The notes under the pieces are model-generated. The model searched no databases, was not told the origin of the DNA, and worked only from the letters and a program-made list of their open reading frames with translations. Shown here in pieces: positions 49,229-62,590 of a DNA stretch of 64,000 nt. Where the stretch lies: assembly GCA_963969595.1 (NCBI GenBank), contig OZ018410.1, forward strand, positions 30,136,913 through 30,200,912, given 5' to 3'. Within the stretch, counting starts at the first letter, position 1, and each line of letters begins with the position of its first letter. The DNA comes from Neckera pumila (taxonomy: Eukaryota; Streptophyta; Bryopsida; Hypnales; Neckeraceae). The position numbers and the translations under genes were made by a program.

Positions 49229-50696
49229 GGGCCGCTTTACACCAAGAGGTCGGGCCAATTTACCGTGTCAAAGGCCAAGAATCCTGACTTCTGATTGAAC
49301 AAAAGGCTGAAATCAACCCCAACTCCTTTACACCAAGAGTCCGGGCCAATTTGGTGGATTGAAATTTTTATTCAAAAAGACATGATCTGACATGGCTTGA
49401 GCTCATTGAATTGGGTGCACCAAAAATGGGAGGCCAATGTCAGATTTCAATTAAAAAAATCTTTTTTTTATAAAAATTATTGTTTTCAACAAATCATTAC
49501 CGTTGGATTTTGTGCAATCGGCCTCATAGGGAATTGGACCGGCCTCTCGGTGTAAAGTGAACTTGAAAATTTCAACCCCTCTCTCTTTCTTTTGTAGATT
49601 TTATTGAATCGGCCCAGCTTCTTGGCCTTAACCCCTAAAGGACCAAACGGCTTTTTTTGGCAACATAGCAATTTTGGGCAACTCACTACAAATGGAAATT
49701 TTATATCTTTTCTTTGAAAATTTCACACAATGTGTGCCCAAAGAGTAGCTTTAAGGCCCAATAATTTTCAAAACTTTTGACTACATGGTTAAAAAGTTAT
49801 TGGATGATATGTCATTTTCAATGGTCGGCGGGCAACGCAAAAAGTTTTGAAAAATCACTTTAAAGAAAAAAAAAATTGAAATTGGTTCTTCAGATTTATA
49901 TGCATGAAGAGTTGAATTATTCCATTTTGATTTATGAGATAAAAATTATGAGTTGTTATAGTTTGCGGGCAGTAATGGATTCCCTACTCTAAAATAAACT
50001 TAGAAGTCCTTTATTTAATTCAATTTTAATATTTTTTGAAAAAAACAAAAGCATAGGATGTATATTGTTTACTGCAACATTACAACCATTGGGATTGACA
50101 TTTTTTTATTCCATAATTAAATTCTTAACAATTTTGTGTTTTGAATCATTATCTACTTCTTTCTACAACCTATTTTTTTCCTAAATGTTGTACAATTCCA
50201 AATGATTTGAATTTTTTCAAGCATGTAGCCAACTTGCTTTGAAGAGTGAATCCAAGGAGTAACCACCAATTTGGACATTTTTCATTTAACTGTGACTTTG
50301 TGAAGTGCAGCTGCCCAAGTTTCCGCAGGGCCAAAAAAAGTTTTTTTGTCAATTCAAATGCTAATATCTTGCAATCTATAGGGTGGAAAATTCTGAAATT
50401 TTTTCTAAATATTCTCAAACAAGTTTACTACAAGATCCTACGGTTACATGTGTCCAAAAATGTTTTTTTTTTTAAAATTTGATACTTGTACTAGAAATGG
50501 CAGTTTTGGAGTGCTTTTGGTGAAAACATAGTCTCCAACCCTTAGGGGTTAAGGCCTTTACATATGAGAGAATTGGCCCTTGTTATAATCTTATTCGAAT
50601 GGGTAGTTGAGGCCAGCCTCTAGCCCAAAAGGGGCTGAAATTTTGTGCAATTGGCTTGAAGGAGAATTGGCCAGGCTTCTTGGTGTAAAGCGGCTC
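49229..50696. mobile_element. TIR element hosting a nested TTAA MITE
   Basis: Left GGCCGCTTTACACCAAGAGG and right CTTCTTGGTGTAAAGCGGCTC are inverted, with matching GGGCCAATT / AATTGGCC just inside. A second, smaller pair of the same end sequence lies inside at about 49324 and 49558 (CTTTACACCAAGAG / CTCGGTGTAAAG). The TTAA element 49628-50552 is inserted in the remaining space. No ORF of note. Confidence 0.75.
49628..50552 (+). mobile_element. TTAA-flanked MITE, complete, 925 bp
   Basis: TTAA (49628-49631), CCCCTAAAGGACC at left; CCCTTAGGGG, TTAA (50549-50552) at right. It has the same orientation as 37618-38537 and sits inside the 49229-50696 element. Confidence 0.88.
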
Positions 50697-50699
50697 TAA

Positions 50700-53370
50700 G
50701 TTAGGTGAATGCATCCTTAATATTCAAATAGTGTAGAACATGGAGCCGGATAACATTGTCCAATTGTGTGTCATTCTCGCACCAAGATTGGCATCTTATT
50801 TTGGCTCATTTGTTGTCGAATTGCTGAGCTCAGGTCCGTGGGAAGCTACAGTGTATGCAGTACACACGGAACGGAAGCTTATGTTGGTCAGTCAGTAGGT
50901 GGGCAGGGACTCCACGACCACAGGTCCTGCTGGCTCGTACTGACTCAACTTGAGCTGGAACAACATCAGTTTCGATAACACAAAGCTTGCAACATGGCAG
51001 TTTCAGTACGCAAAGCTTGAGCTGGAACAACATCAGTTGTTCGATACGCAAAGCCTTTCCACTTTCTTAACTCTGCAAGGACGCAGACGGAGTTCCCAAA
51101 GTGGTGGACAGAGAATCCTTCTAAGATATGTAATAGGAAGTGCGTACTATGTTCACCTTGGAAATTTGTGCAAAAAGGAAGGTCTTGTACAATAGTTTGG
51201 ACCTCCAAGTAGTTTTTTTTTTTTTTTTTTATATATATGTATAGTCCATGATTCAAACTTTGTACCCAAAAGGATGTTTTCCACAATAACCAGTCCATCA
51301 TTTTAGGGTTAATTGTGACTCTGCTTCTCTCCGTGCTACCAATGATGACCAATTGAAGATTTTTGAATCTGAAGTTGTTGTCCAAGTTTTCGAAACTTTG
51401 AATGTTCTTCTCCAAATTCTGATGTTGGTCTCAATAGAAGTTTTGAAAGTGATTTTGGAAATGGAGGTTGGTTAGTGACCTAAAACATTCTGGGTGAAAA
51501 TGGTGGAGTTCATGTCCTAGCCACCTAAACTATCAAGGTAGGAAGAACGTGTGAAAAGGCAAGTATGAATGGTCAACAAATGGATTGAATGGACAATATA
51601 ATCATGACTTTTGTCATGTAAAGCAACACTAGGGTTACCTTGCGTCAAATTAGAGTGTGAAGGTTTGAGTATTTATGTAAAGAAAACTTCTTAAATTGAC
51701 ATTCTTGTCAAGTTAAGTTTTAAGAGAGTTTATAGAGAGGGGTGTATATTTAGCTTTGCTTGAAGATGATGGTTTGTCATTTAGTAAAGTCTTTACTTAT
51801 TCTCTTATAAGTAAATGTAATTACACTTGCACTCTTGAATTCTTCCTTTGTGGAGTGAGAGCCGCTTGACTTCTTGTATGTAGATTCTTAGTTTCTCACT
51901 TGACAAGAATTCTCCCATTTGCTAGTTTGTGACTTAAAACAACTTAAAAATGTGAGGATAGCATTTGGGTATTTCATTCTAAGCATTAATACTATTCTAC
52001 AAAAAGAAAGTACAAAGTCGTATTTAAAAACGTCAATTTTGCAAATTTTAGGCCTTGGGAGGTTTTAAAGTTTTCTTTCCTAGACTGAGGCAATCAATGG
52101 GTAAGGGCAGGTGATTGATTGGCTTTAGGTTTTGAGATTTTTTAATCTTCTTTTTTGTTAGATTTATGGGATTTTCTTGTTTTAAAAATTAACAAATTTG
52201 ATAAATTGCCCAAAGTTTAGTTTTCAAAAGAAAAAAAGTATAAACATTATTTTTGTGCAAACTTTGAGACTCAATTTTGGGAGCATTGTAGTTTGATCTT
52301 GAATAAAATTTGTGCCTAATTTATATGAAATTTGCCAAGGAATCCAATTGTGTAGTTAGTTTGGCATTTGGAATTGATTTTCAGCTTGGAATAGTATTTT
52401 ATATAGGCTGAATGGTATTTGGAACACTAATATCCAAAGAGTTCATTTTGTTTAAGATTTTGGAGGCTAGAAAGACAATTTTTAGTGCCTTTTACAATTT
52501 TTCCACACAAATTGCGCCTTGTAATCATCCATCGTAGGCCTGTGCTAGTGGCTCTAATTCATACTTTTAAATTTTGCAATTTGTTGTATGGGGAAAAGGA
52601 TCTGATTTTTTATTCTATTTTTGGTACCTTCCCTAATTGTGGGCATTGTTGTTGGAGCTTGCCAATGTTGCCCCATTTTTTGTTGCAATTAGTTGATATT
52701 TATAGGTGTACATATTGGACTTATGATAACTGGAGGTGCAGATCAATTTTTTACATAGTTTGATGGTGTTTGTAAGTATAGGTTGCCCATCTATCCTTTA
52801 GATAGTTGTAGGTATCCAAGTAGTTCTTTTATAATGCATGTGTAGAATCAATATTATTGATCTTTGTTACCAAACTACCTAGAATGTACCTACACTAGTG
52901 ATTTTGAACGAGTAGTAGATATTAACCACGGTTTTGAGCCTATTTTGGTGTTGAATACCACTAGTAGACTTCAAGTTTAGAGTCTGGGCACGTTTGACGA
53001 GATGGATGACAATCCTCATAGCATGGCGGAGGATTGATTCTCCAGAAAGATTGGAGGCATTTCTCTTCTTGACTAATACCTTTGCTTCTAGACTTGGATG
53101 AAGGAAAAGCGTCAATGGTCTCCTAAGCTTCAGCGACTGGTATGCTTTTGAGTTGAACATTACTATAACACTTAGAGTATGAGGTGCTCCAGACACGCAA
53201 ATGGTAGATTGAGAAGCATGCACTCCAATGCATTCAAGACTTTTATGGTGAAAAGGAGAACACTCCACGCATGATGTATACTAGGTTAGGATGATTTGTA
53301 GTTGAATCTTTTTTGGAAACAGTTTGTAATTGAATTTTGAGGTGAATGTTGTGATGATCTTTTTGTCCAA
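50700..53370. other. Intergenic DNA, no gene recognised
   Basis: A patch at 50930-51060 repeats GAGCTGGAACAACATCAGTT and ACGCAAAGCTTG-like sequence twice. The rest is AT-rich with short ORFs. Confidence 0.4.
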
Positions 53371-53819
53371 ATTGACAAAAGACTTCTAGATTTTGCTATA
53401 TCAAGGAATATTATTAATTACAAAGGTCAAACAACATTGGCACAAATATTTGTTGAAGTTGAGAGGTGTGATAGGGCTCTTTGCTAGCATGATGCTACCA
53501 ACATGGATTCTTAAATGATGAATCTTATTAAGGCTAAGGAAGTTGTTACATCCACAAGTGGTTTTGCAGAGATTCAACATAAAAAGACTCTACATTGTTG
53601 GAGGTATGAGGAATTTGGCCCTCGGATTTGGCCACGCCAAAAATTAATTCCAATTATGTAAAGAAGAAAGAGCCCCAATCTTTAGAGCATCCAAATACAG
53701 TAGAAGACAAAAGTAGCCAAGGTAGGAGGAGAAGTCTAAAAAAAATAGTTGAAGTGTATCGATTATGTTAGGCTCAACTACAATGCGGATCATTGTTTCA
53801 TTTTACATCCAGAAAAGTA

Positions 53820-54145
53820 TTAGGAAAAATTTCAGCCCTCAAAGGGGCCGCAAGAGCCGGTGCAATAAGGAAAATTAAAATAAAAAAATTAATTAAATTT
53901 AAAAAAAAAAAATTATAAAAAAATTATAAATATATATATATATATATATTGAAAAATTGAAATCCAACGTGGCATGAGGGATGCCACGTCAGAGCCACAT
54001 CAGATTTGAAATTTTTTCAAATATTTTTTTTCAAAAAAAACTCTAAAGAAAACCTATTTTTTTTTCTCAATGTTCCATAATTGCACCCAGAGGGTGCCAA
54101 AAGTCAGATTCTGACGGCCCCTTTGAGGGCTGGAAATTTTCCTAA
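53820..54145. mobile_element. MITE with TTAGGAAAA ends inside the Gypsy gag region
   Basis: TTAGGAAAAATTTCAGCCCT at left is inverted as AGGGCTGGAAATTTTCCTAA at right, continuing inward as CAAAGGGGCCG / CGGCCCCTTTG. The centre includes a TA dinucleotide run (53930-53950). Related to 22532-22930. Confidence 0.8.
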
Positions 54146-54873
54146 CGTGACATGTTTCAAAGAAGGAAAACGCTTTAAAAGCCAAGATTGTAGAGCTTGA
54201 GAAATGGTTCAATACTGGTGGCTTCACTTGAATAAGTTATTGAAGCCAACGTGACTTTCAAGCTAGAGCCAATGGTTTGACTTCATATTTGTCTATATTT
54301 AATGCCTTCAAGGAGATGGTGGCATTGACAGTTCCTACATATGCCCAAGCAATAGCCAAATTGGTGATATCAACTTTGGATGTGCCCAAAAATAGTGGGC
54401 GTATTTGTTATAATGGCTTGCCAAATCACATTGGCCAAGCACGCTTGCCATTATCATTTGGCTTTGCAAATGCTACTTTTACTACATGGTCTCATGTTCC
54501 AATGGCATCACCAAATGGAGAGACTATTGTGAAAGACTCAATACAAACTTTGGCTTACAAAGTACTACAAATGTCTATGGTATCTTTTGTAGAGATGTTG
54601 GCTCTAGGTTTTTTACTAGCTTAGTTTTTTGATTAGCTAATAAGGTAATAGAGGGAAAAGTATCATTGAGCCTACTATAGAAGAAGATTTGGCTAAATTG
54701 CAAGCTAAGCTTTTAGTTGAAGTTATTGCAATATTTGAGGAGAGTATTTTGCAATAGGTGGAGCTTATTTTTCATCTAGTGTACCTTTAACTATAGGGAT
54801 GACATATTTGGATATCGTTGCAACTAGATCTGCTTAGGAATGTTGTTGCTTTACTACAAGAGAAAGGATGGTA

Positions 54874-55814
54874 TTAACCCCTAAAGTTCCTTGACTATTT
54901 ATCACCAAAAATGCTCCAAAACTACCATTTCTAATACAAATTTCAAATTTTAGAAAAAAACACATTTTTAGGCACATGTAACCGTAAGATCTTGTAGTGA
55001 GCTAGTTTGAAAAGATGCAAAAAATTTCAAAATTTCCAACGCGTGGGTTGCAATATTTTAGCATTAGATAGGACCAAATTTTTTTTGGCCTTGCAAAAAA
55101 CAAGGCAGCTGCACTTTACAAGGTTACATTTGTATGAAAAAATGTCCTTGTCGTTGGTGCTCCTTTGGATTCATTCTTTAAAGCAAGTTGGCTACATACA
55201 TAAGAAATTTCAGATCATTTGGAATTGTACAACATAAAGAAAAAAAATAGTATGTAGAAAAAAGTGGAGAATGATTCAAAATACTAAATTGTTAAGAATT
55301 TAGTTATGGAATTGAAAAATGCCAATTCCAATGGTTATAGTATTGTAAGAAAACAATCTATATCTTATGATTTTATTTGATTTTCAATAAATTTTGAAAA
55401 TTGAAAAAAGTAAATGACATCAAAGTTTATTTTAGAGTAGAGAAACCATAACTGCCCGCAAACTAGAGCTCCTCATAACTTTCATCTCATTGATCAAAAT
55501 GGAATGATTAAAGGCTTTCAATATATATATATATAAATGTAAAAAGAAGATTTCAAATTTTTGTTTCAAGAAAAAAATTAATTTTTTTTTACTTGCCGAG
55601 ATTGTCCGGCTAAGGAAAAAAATACACATTTTGTAATAATTTTTAAACCACGTAGTCAATAAATTATGAAAATTGTTGGGCTTTAAAAGAAAAACTTTGT
55701 TTCCATGTTGTCTGCAAATTTCAAAGAAAAGAAAAGAAAAAATTCCATTCATAGTGAGCTTCACAAAATTGCTATATTGCCAAAAAAAACATAGCTTGGT
55801 CCTTTAGGGGTTAA
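54874..55814 (-). mobile_element. TTAA-flanked MITE, complete, 941 bp
   Basis: TTAA (54874-54877), CCCCTAAAGTTCC at left; GGTCCTTTAGGGG, TTAA (55811-55814) at right. Orientation as 39081-40009. It lies within the second Gypsy element. Confidence 0.88.
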
Positions 55815-58800
55815 GTACAAACAATTAGCTAAAAGTTATTGAAATATTCTTTCTCGTGCTAAATGGTTGAGTTGGTTGTGTATAATAAGTATGTTGTAAA
55901 TCTTCAATTCTAATCCATCATTATATATTTTAAATTTATCTTTTTGATCACTAAGTTACTAAAAGGTCGATTTTTTTTGTTTACAATAGATGTCAAATTG
56001 GCAATGCTAATTGGTCATTAGCATTACTAAAAAATTGTCCTTTTTAGTCACTAGTTACTGAAAATTTGTTTTTTTTGGTCACTAGTTACTAAAAATTTGT
56101 CTTTTGGGGTCTCTAGTTACTAAATAGACACCTTATGCTTATGTCATAGAAATTTCTAAAAGATCTTTGATTTCATATATGAAATAAGATATAGCAAAGT
56201 ACTAAGGTTTCTCACCACCAAGCATTAAGTGAGGACTTCAAACCCCATGACTTGTGATTTAATTTTTTTTGTAGTTAATGAGTTCTTTTAAGAATACTAA
56301 AAAGACATGCAAAAATTGATTTCATTGACTCAATGTAGGAATCTAGTAATTTACGTATACTAAGATAAGTCTTGGATGCATGTTTTTTTAGTAAATTTTC
56401 TTTAAAATACCTGACATTTCAATGTGCAATTTCTAACTAAATATTGCACTTAATACTTAATTGCAATAGTAGTTTTCACAACTAGGCATGGCACAGTTGA
56501 TCAATGACAACAACACCTTTGTTGTCATTAGCACGGTTGACAATACTAGTCATGCTATGCCATTATGGGTGGTGATGGACCGTCTAGTGCTCAACTAATC
56601 AAGTAGCTTATCCCAAAATTAGATCTCACTATAGTAGACTTTGAGCCTTCCTCATTTATCATTGTCACTTTTGTAGGAAAGTACAAAGTATGCCACTAGT
56701 TATATTAAGGAGCTATTGCAGCTAATGTTTTGCATAAGGTATGCATAGGCCACTTTACTTACACTTGTCCCTACAGTGTGCAGTCACTAGTACTACCAAC
56801 TACGACATTTTAGTTGGTCAATAAGCCCTTTATTTACTTAATTTTGATTTGAATAATTGGATTTTGGAGGCATGGATTTGACCAAAATGATCTATTGGTG
56901 ATGGAAAGAAGGAATTCATTCTTGTGGCCTTTGCAGTGGCTGCTATACCTATGTTAAAGAATGACATTGTTTAATTATAGTGCATTGGCATTGAATTTAC
57001 ATTACGGACTAGTGCTTATGGAAGAGACTATAATATTTATGTCTAGCTCTATGGTATTGACTAGATTGTCCTCCTTAGAAGTCCACGGAAGACATTGCAA
57101 GGACCCTTTTTGTGCATAGAATACACATACTAAGTTGTCTCAACAATGCTGGAATATTTTGACTTCATTGGACTAACCGAAGTGTCATTTATTTTTTTAT
57201 CACCTCTTTTAACTCAATTCATTCATTGGCATCTACTAGTAGAGTATAGAACTTTCCAGGAGCTATTTGCGGGCCTTATTACCGGTTTGACAACTATTTT
57301 GGAGGTTGGACTCAAGGTCAAGGCTACATTCATGTGGATATTAGGATTACATCCAACCAAATAGCCCACCATCATATCCAAAGATTATTGGTTTTGTATC
57401 CAGAGCAATTATGTCCTTCTTCCTTTTACATTATTTTAGTAAACTCCCTTTAGAGGTTCACTCTCATTAGAAATGAGGTTTTAAAGAGGTTGGGCCATAT
57501 TGATTTGTTTTGTTGTTAATTGGCCCTACCAAAGCCATTCTTATATAGAAGTTGGTAGAGGTCTTCATGATCCACAATCTAGTCTATTTATAGACTTGTT
57601 GCGGCTTATATACTAGAAATATACCCACTAGTCTACTTTACCAAGGTACATTTTTAAGAATGTGCCTCCATTGGGTGACTCAAAGAAGAAGGTTCTCAAC
57701 AATGGGAAATATATTCACCAATTTCTCAACCCTCTAATACTTGTAGATGTTGTAGCTTTGGGTTCTTATGTTCATCATCTACGTTGAATTTGGGACAACC
57801 TTGCTACATTTCATGTATTCACAACATCACTTTCTACAATCACAAGGCAAATCGGATGCAAGGTGGTTGATATCTTGGATGATCATCAGGATCTCTTGGT
57901 TGTTTCCAAGGATGGTGAATCTTCTTTAGCTTGAGTGAACAAGCTAAGGGCACTATGGATCATCTTCACAAAATTTGTGACATATCTAGGTTCTTTTGCA
58001 GTTGAACATGTAGTCTTGGCATGGTTTGGGATGTTACCTCCCAAATCCATTAAGAATCTATTGCTCATGAGCAAGAATGTGCTATAATGGACTTTTTGAC
58101 CGACACCACCATTGTTTACAACTTCATAAGAAGTCAATGACACTTCCTTTTAGGCCATACTATGGATCTGAATAATTAGTGAGCAATGGTTAGGGGATAG
58201 TGGAGCCAAAATTCATTGAGGTTGAGGAGTTTAAGTTTTTTTCTTGGTGTGAAGCAGTTTGCAACGTTGATGGAAGAGCTTCGAGTTTCTTCCGTTATTC
58301 CTCAGAAATGCACCAACGGAGTTTTAGAGGGTAATGGCCCAGATTTTGACTAGCTTATTATTTGTTAGATGTTACAATGATGACCTTATCATCTTTAGTA
58401 GTAGGCCATATGAGCATGCGAAGCTTTTGTAGGTAGTGTTTGAACGGCTACAACAATGTTGTGCATTGAGTAGGCATTACCAATTTGAATGCCAATAGAC
58501 TTTTTCTTAATTCAATCCAATTAATTATAGGACTTGATCGAAACCATGTGGCAAAGAGATTGTAATAGAGAGGTAGATCTTGAATGCCGAGTTCTATATT
58601 TTTGTTACTTGATCAAACATTATGTGAAGAATTTGATAGAGTTCAAGTAGTTAGTGATGCAAGAGAAGATCGTGCGGTCTTCCACAAGCTTCAACAAGGA
58701 ACATTCTCTTTAGCTATTTGTGCAATGAGATGAGATAGAATTAGGGCAATAGGTAACAAGATTCCATTGGGAGAATGCTTTATTATTTTGTGTGCAGTTT

Positions 58801-59310
58801 GATGGAACTAGATACATAATTTCATGACTAGATTAGAGGGTTTCTTTCGTGTGTCAAGTGCATGAGGAGCTTGGACATTTTGGTAAGCATAGAACACATT
58901 CTTTATTAGGCAATCAATATTGGTGTCCAGACTAGTATATATCAGCAAATCGCCACTTATGTAAAGTGCACAATCAAGTTAGTTCAAGTTTTAACAACTT
59001 ATAACGTCAACTACAACCGTTGCTGCTATGGATTTGAAGTATCATTAGTCTCTAGCTAGGCTTTATTGGACCACTTGTTGTCACCCCACAAAGAGCTAAA
59101 TATGTATTAGTGATGGTGGAGCATTTTAGCAAGTAAATTGAACATGTAGCACATTTTGGAGAATTTGCTAAAGTCCTTAAAGATCAAGAATGATAGAATA
59201 TTTTATAGATCTTGTGAAGCTTTGTGTACCAAAAGCTTTTATAGGTCATCACACCACCTTTATGGATCACCTTAAGTTAGATGCGTTGGTTGAGCGGGTT
59301 GTTTGGATTG

Positions 59311-60409
59311 TTAACCTTTACAATTTTAAGGCCATTTTTTCATAAATAACCACTCAAGATTTGCATTTTAAATGCAAACAATAAAATTTAAACATTTTCT
59401 TTTGTATATCCAACCATAGAATTTTGCACTAGGCTAGTTTGAAAATGTCTGGAAGAAATTTCATAAACTTTGACTATATTGATCACAAGAAATAAGTATT
59501 TAAAGTGAAGAAACCATGTTTTTTTTGCTCCTTGCACTACAAGAGAAAGGGGCATTTTAGATATAGTCCTATAAGTAATGACCTTTTAAGGAGATTTTTA
59601 ATAAAATTTTATGAAAAATACTTGGACTATTTTAATTTTTACTGTAAATCTTACTATACATTTTAATATGCATTTTACTACACTATTAGGACTATACTTA
59701 AAACACCCTTTTCTCTTATAGTGTTGTTTAACTAGATTATAAGGCTTTGAATCCTCTTAGCTAAAATTTTTGTAAATATAAATTGAAAATTTAAATTTTT
59801 TTTATTTCGAGGAATTGAATTAAAAAATCAGGGTAAAATTCTCCCTAAAATTTTATTCTTAAAAAAATTCTTAAATTGAAATAGGTAAAAGATAGAAGGA
59901 AAAAATACATTATTGATAGCTCTAACATAGAATTGAAATACACTAATCCTAATGATAATATTTTTCTAGAAATCAAATATAACCATATTTAGCATTTTTT
60001 TGAAAGATTGTTAAAATTGAATTAAAAAACGGCTCCAATACATTTTTTTTTCAAGAACTGCTAAGATTGCTTGCAATTTAACAAGAAGCTTTATAATTTT
60101 CATTTTACTTGTCCAGTTGGAATGAATCAAATCTTTCCATACATAAAAATTGCAATCTATAAAAAACACTTAATTATTTCAAATTTTTTTTTTTTTTTGA
60201 GGTTGTCCACCCTTGCCTATTTTGGGCTTATTGTGGCATAATTTTTGCTATTGGACACCAATTGAAATAGGAATTGTAATTTTCAAAAGCTAATCAATTT
60301 TCCTATCTTAAAAAAAAATTCAAAAAAATTTGCCAAAACTTAAGATTATAGATACCTGTCCAAGCCTTCAAGAATCCTCCGAGGGGAATCTTGGGACTTT
60401 AGGGATTAA
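59311..60409 (+). mobile_element. TTAA-flanked MITE, variant B, nested in the Gypsy integrase
   Basis: TTAA (59311-59314) at left; GGGACTTTAGGGA, TTAA (60406-60409) at right. The integrase frame breaks at the left TTAA and resumes at the right one. With the element and one TTAA removed, the frame reads IVKRGLQ across the junction, the same seven residues as the other integrase copy. The element itself carries a CACTA-type MITE at 59535-59723. Confidence 0.9.
59535..59723. mobile_element. CACTA-type foldback MITE with TTG target duplication
   Basis: The 189-bp element starts CACTACAAGAGAAAGGGG and ends CCCTTTTCTCTTATAGTG, flanked by TTG on both sides. Inner blocks TATAGTCCTA / TAGGACTATA continue the inverted repeat. 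Same family as 48348-48534. Confidence 0.9.
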
Positions 60410-61979
60410 GCGTGGCTTACAAAACTATGGATTGCTTTATGGGAATCATTGTGATTGAGATTTGATGTTGCCATAGATTGTGATGGATTAATATTTCATT
60501 AGGCAAGCATTTCAGGCGTCTTATAGCCCTTACTAGTTGTTATATGGACAAGAGTCAATTCTACTTGACTTAGTGTAAAAAAAATTAGTTCTTATTGTAG
60601 ATTTAGATGACTTGGATATGTTGGCTCAAATGTTTGCTTGACCAAGCAAAGTTCTTCAAAAGGGCTATGCTCATGGAAATAGAGAATTTTATAGTATATA
60701 TGCTTGCATTTGTCACTAAAGCTTACTGACCTCATTTTCAAAGATTCTCTATAGAAGATTGTATCCATATCCAACATGAAGTGCCAAAGACCCTTGATAT
60801 TAAGGCAAGGTGTATGGGCGCTTATTTATTCACCTTTGGTAAATAATCATACACAACCAGGTTCTAATTCTATTTACGAAATCCTATCCTAAATGGGTGT
60901 CTAAGCCTTGATCCATTGAGCCTTCCAAGCAATGGAACTTTTCTAACCACTAAACATCTAATTCCCTTGCAAAAAAGGCCTCAAACATTCTAGCCTACGC
61001 CTGCCTACAATTAAGGTGTTCTAACTTGTTTGAGCCGAGGGATCCTGGTTCTTCCTAATCTATAGTCTGACTTTAGTATTGTTTAGATGATAGAAGATTT
61101 CACACCATTTCTAGAAACTTAAAGTTCACCGGAATCGGATGTTCCTTGCAAAAGTTATGCGTGGATGAAGTTTGACCACTACTCAGTTCATCAAACTTCA
61201 TCCATGGTTTTCTATGGGTTGTTGCTTTTTAATTTCACCTAATATTTTTACCCAAGGTATGATTTGAGTTACCCTAACTAAATATGACTCTAAGTTTGAC
61301 CGGAAAAAGTTATTCTAATTTACTCAGTTAAATCTAATTTATCCCATTGATAAATGTCTGTTGGATTTTTACTGGTTTTCCCTGCTTTTTATTCTTTTGC
61401 TTTTACAAGTTATTTTTATCCTTCCTAATTTACTATTTTACTTTGGATTTAACTTTTATTGACCTAACTTATTGATAGATGAAAATTGGTTGGTAACTTG
61501 GATTTGGAACTTCATCCACTATTTATTGCTAACTTAGTTTTCTAAATTAATTTCTATTTTTACTTTTTAGGTTAAATTTCCCTCTTGAATGTGAGTTTTC
61601 AATTTCTTGGATGATTTTTGGGTGGATTTAAGCCGGTTCATGGACCAAACTTCATCCGCATGTAACTTCCTCGTTTTAACTCAAAATTAGACGTACTTTA
61701 TCTTTCTGGAAACCCCTAGACCTATGGTCTAGGCTACTCTAGCTTTTGGCCTCCTTCTAATTACGCTAATTAAGACAAGATTTAACAAGGAAGAGTGGGA
61801 TTTTTAGTGGCCCACATCATATTGGAGATCCTAGATGAGGTGGTTGAGATTCCCCTCCTTGGCCATGTCCCCTCCTCTTAGATTCTTGGCTCCTTGAGTG
61901 ATTCTTGAATTGGGGAAGATTTTAGAAAGGTTTGGTAGATGTAGCGGGATTTTTTTCTTCTTTCCCTTCCTCCTTCTTC

Positions 61980-62180
61980 TTTTCACACGATCCTTACACC
62001 AAACAACTTTGCCTTCCCAAGCTCTTACGTATTGACTTTGTTCTTACTCCCCTAACACCACGGCCTTCTAAAGCTCTTATGCGTTGATTTTGTTCTTACA
62101 CCATGGCCTTTCAAAGCTCTTACACCTTGACTTTGCTTTTGGATTTTCTTACACCTTGACTTTGTTCTTACACCTCGAGG
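61980..62180. repeat. Degenerate tandem repeat, CTTACACCTTGACTTTG core
   Basis: The motif CTCTTACG(C)TTGACTTTGTTCTTACACC recurs four to five times with variable spacing. Confidence 0.65.
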
Positions 62181-62384
62181 GCACGTGCTTTTACTCTTAC
62201 ACTTATTCCCTCAATGGTCCAAATTGTTCGTTGAAATTTTCCCTAATCTATCTACTAGTGATCTTCTCTCCTATTTCATCTTCCTCTTCAATTGTGAAGT
62301 CCAAGTTTCTAGTTTGTAGTTTGTGTGAAAGCTTGGGTGAATTGTGCATGGAGTGATTGTGTGAGTTTGCAGGTCACTTTGGTG

Positions 62385-62590
62385 CTTCAGTACAAATTCC
62401 TTTCCCAACCCTACAATGTCCTACTTCTAAATCCACTTTGATAACTTCTTACTTCTACTTTCCTAATTTCCTACTTCTATTTTGATGATCTTCCTAATTC
62501 TACTTTTGAGATGGTCCTACTTCTATTCTAGATTTCCTACTTCTACTTTAGATTTCCTGCTATTACTACTCTAGTTCCTAATTTTAGCCT
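62385..62590. repeat. Degenerate tandem repeat, TTTCCTACTTCTA core
   Basis: The motif CCTACTTCTA recurs about six to seven times at 20-40 bp spacing. Confidence 0.65.

Larger units (their letters stand above)
53380..60830 (+). mobile_element. Second Ty3/Gypsy element, heavily decayed and interrupted
   Basis: Fragments in the order expected of Gypsy follow one another on the plus strand. A gag-like stretch (ARQ/QTTLAQIFVEVERC and a zinc-knuckle-like NADHC..H near 53810) comes first. A reverse-transcriptase piece with the catalytic YNDD-type motif lies near 58380 (CYNDDLIIFS). An integrase zinc-binding region (HEELGHFGKHRT, YWCP) lies near 58870, and the integrase core (FIGPLVVTPQRAKYVLVMVEHF) near 59080. 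After the nested TTAA element the integrase continues (KRGLQNYG, FQASYSPY) to about 60830. Stops and frameshifts are frequent. The sequence corresponds to the integrase at 22235-23772, but is lost before the PHD finger. Confidence 0.75.
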
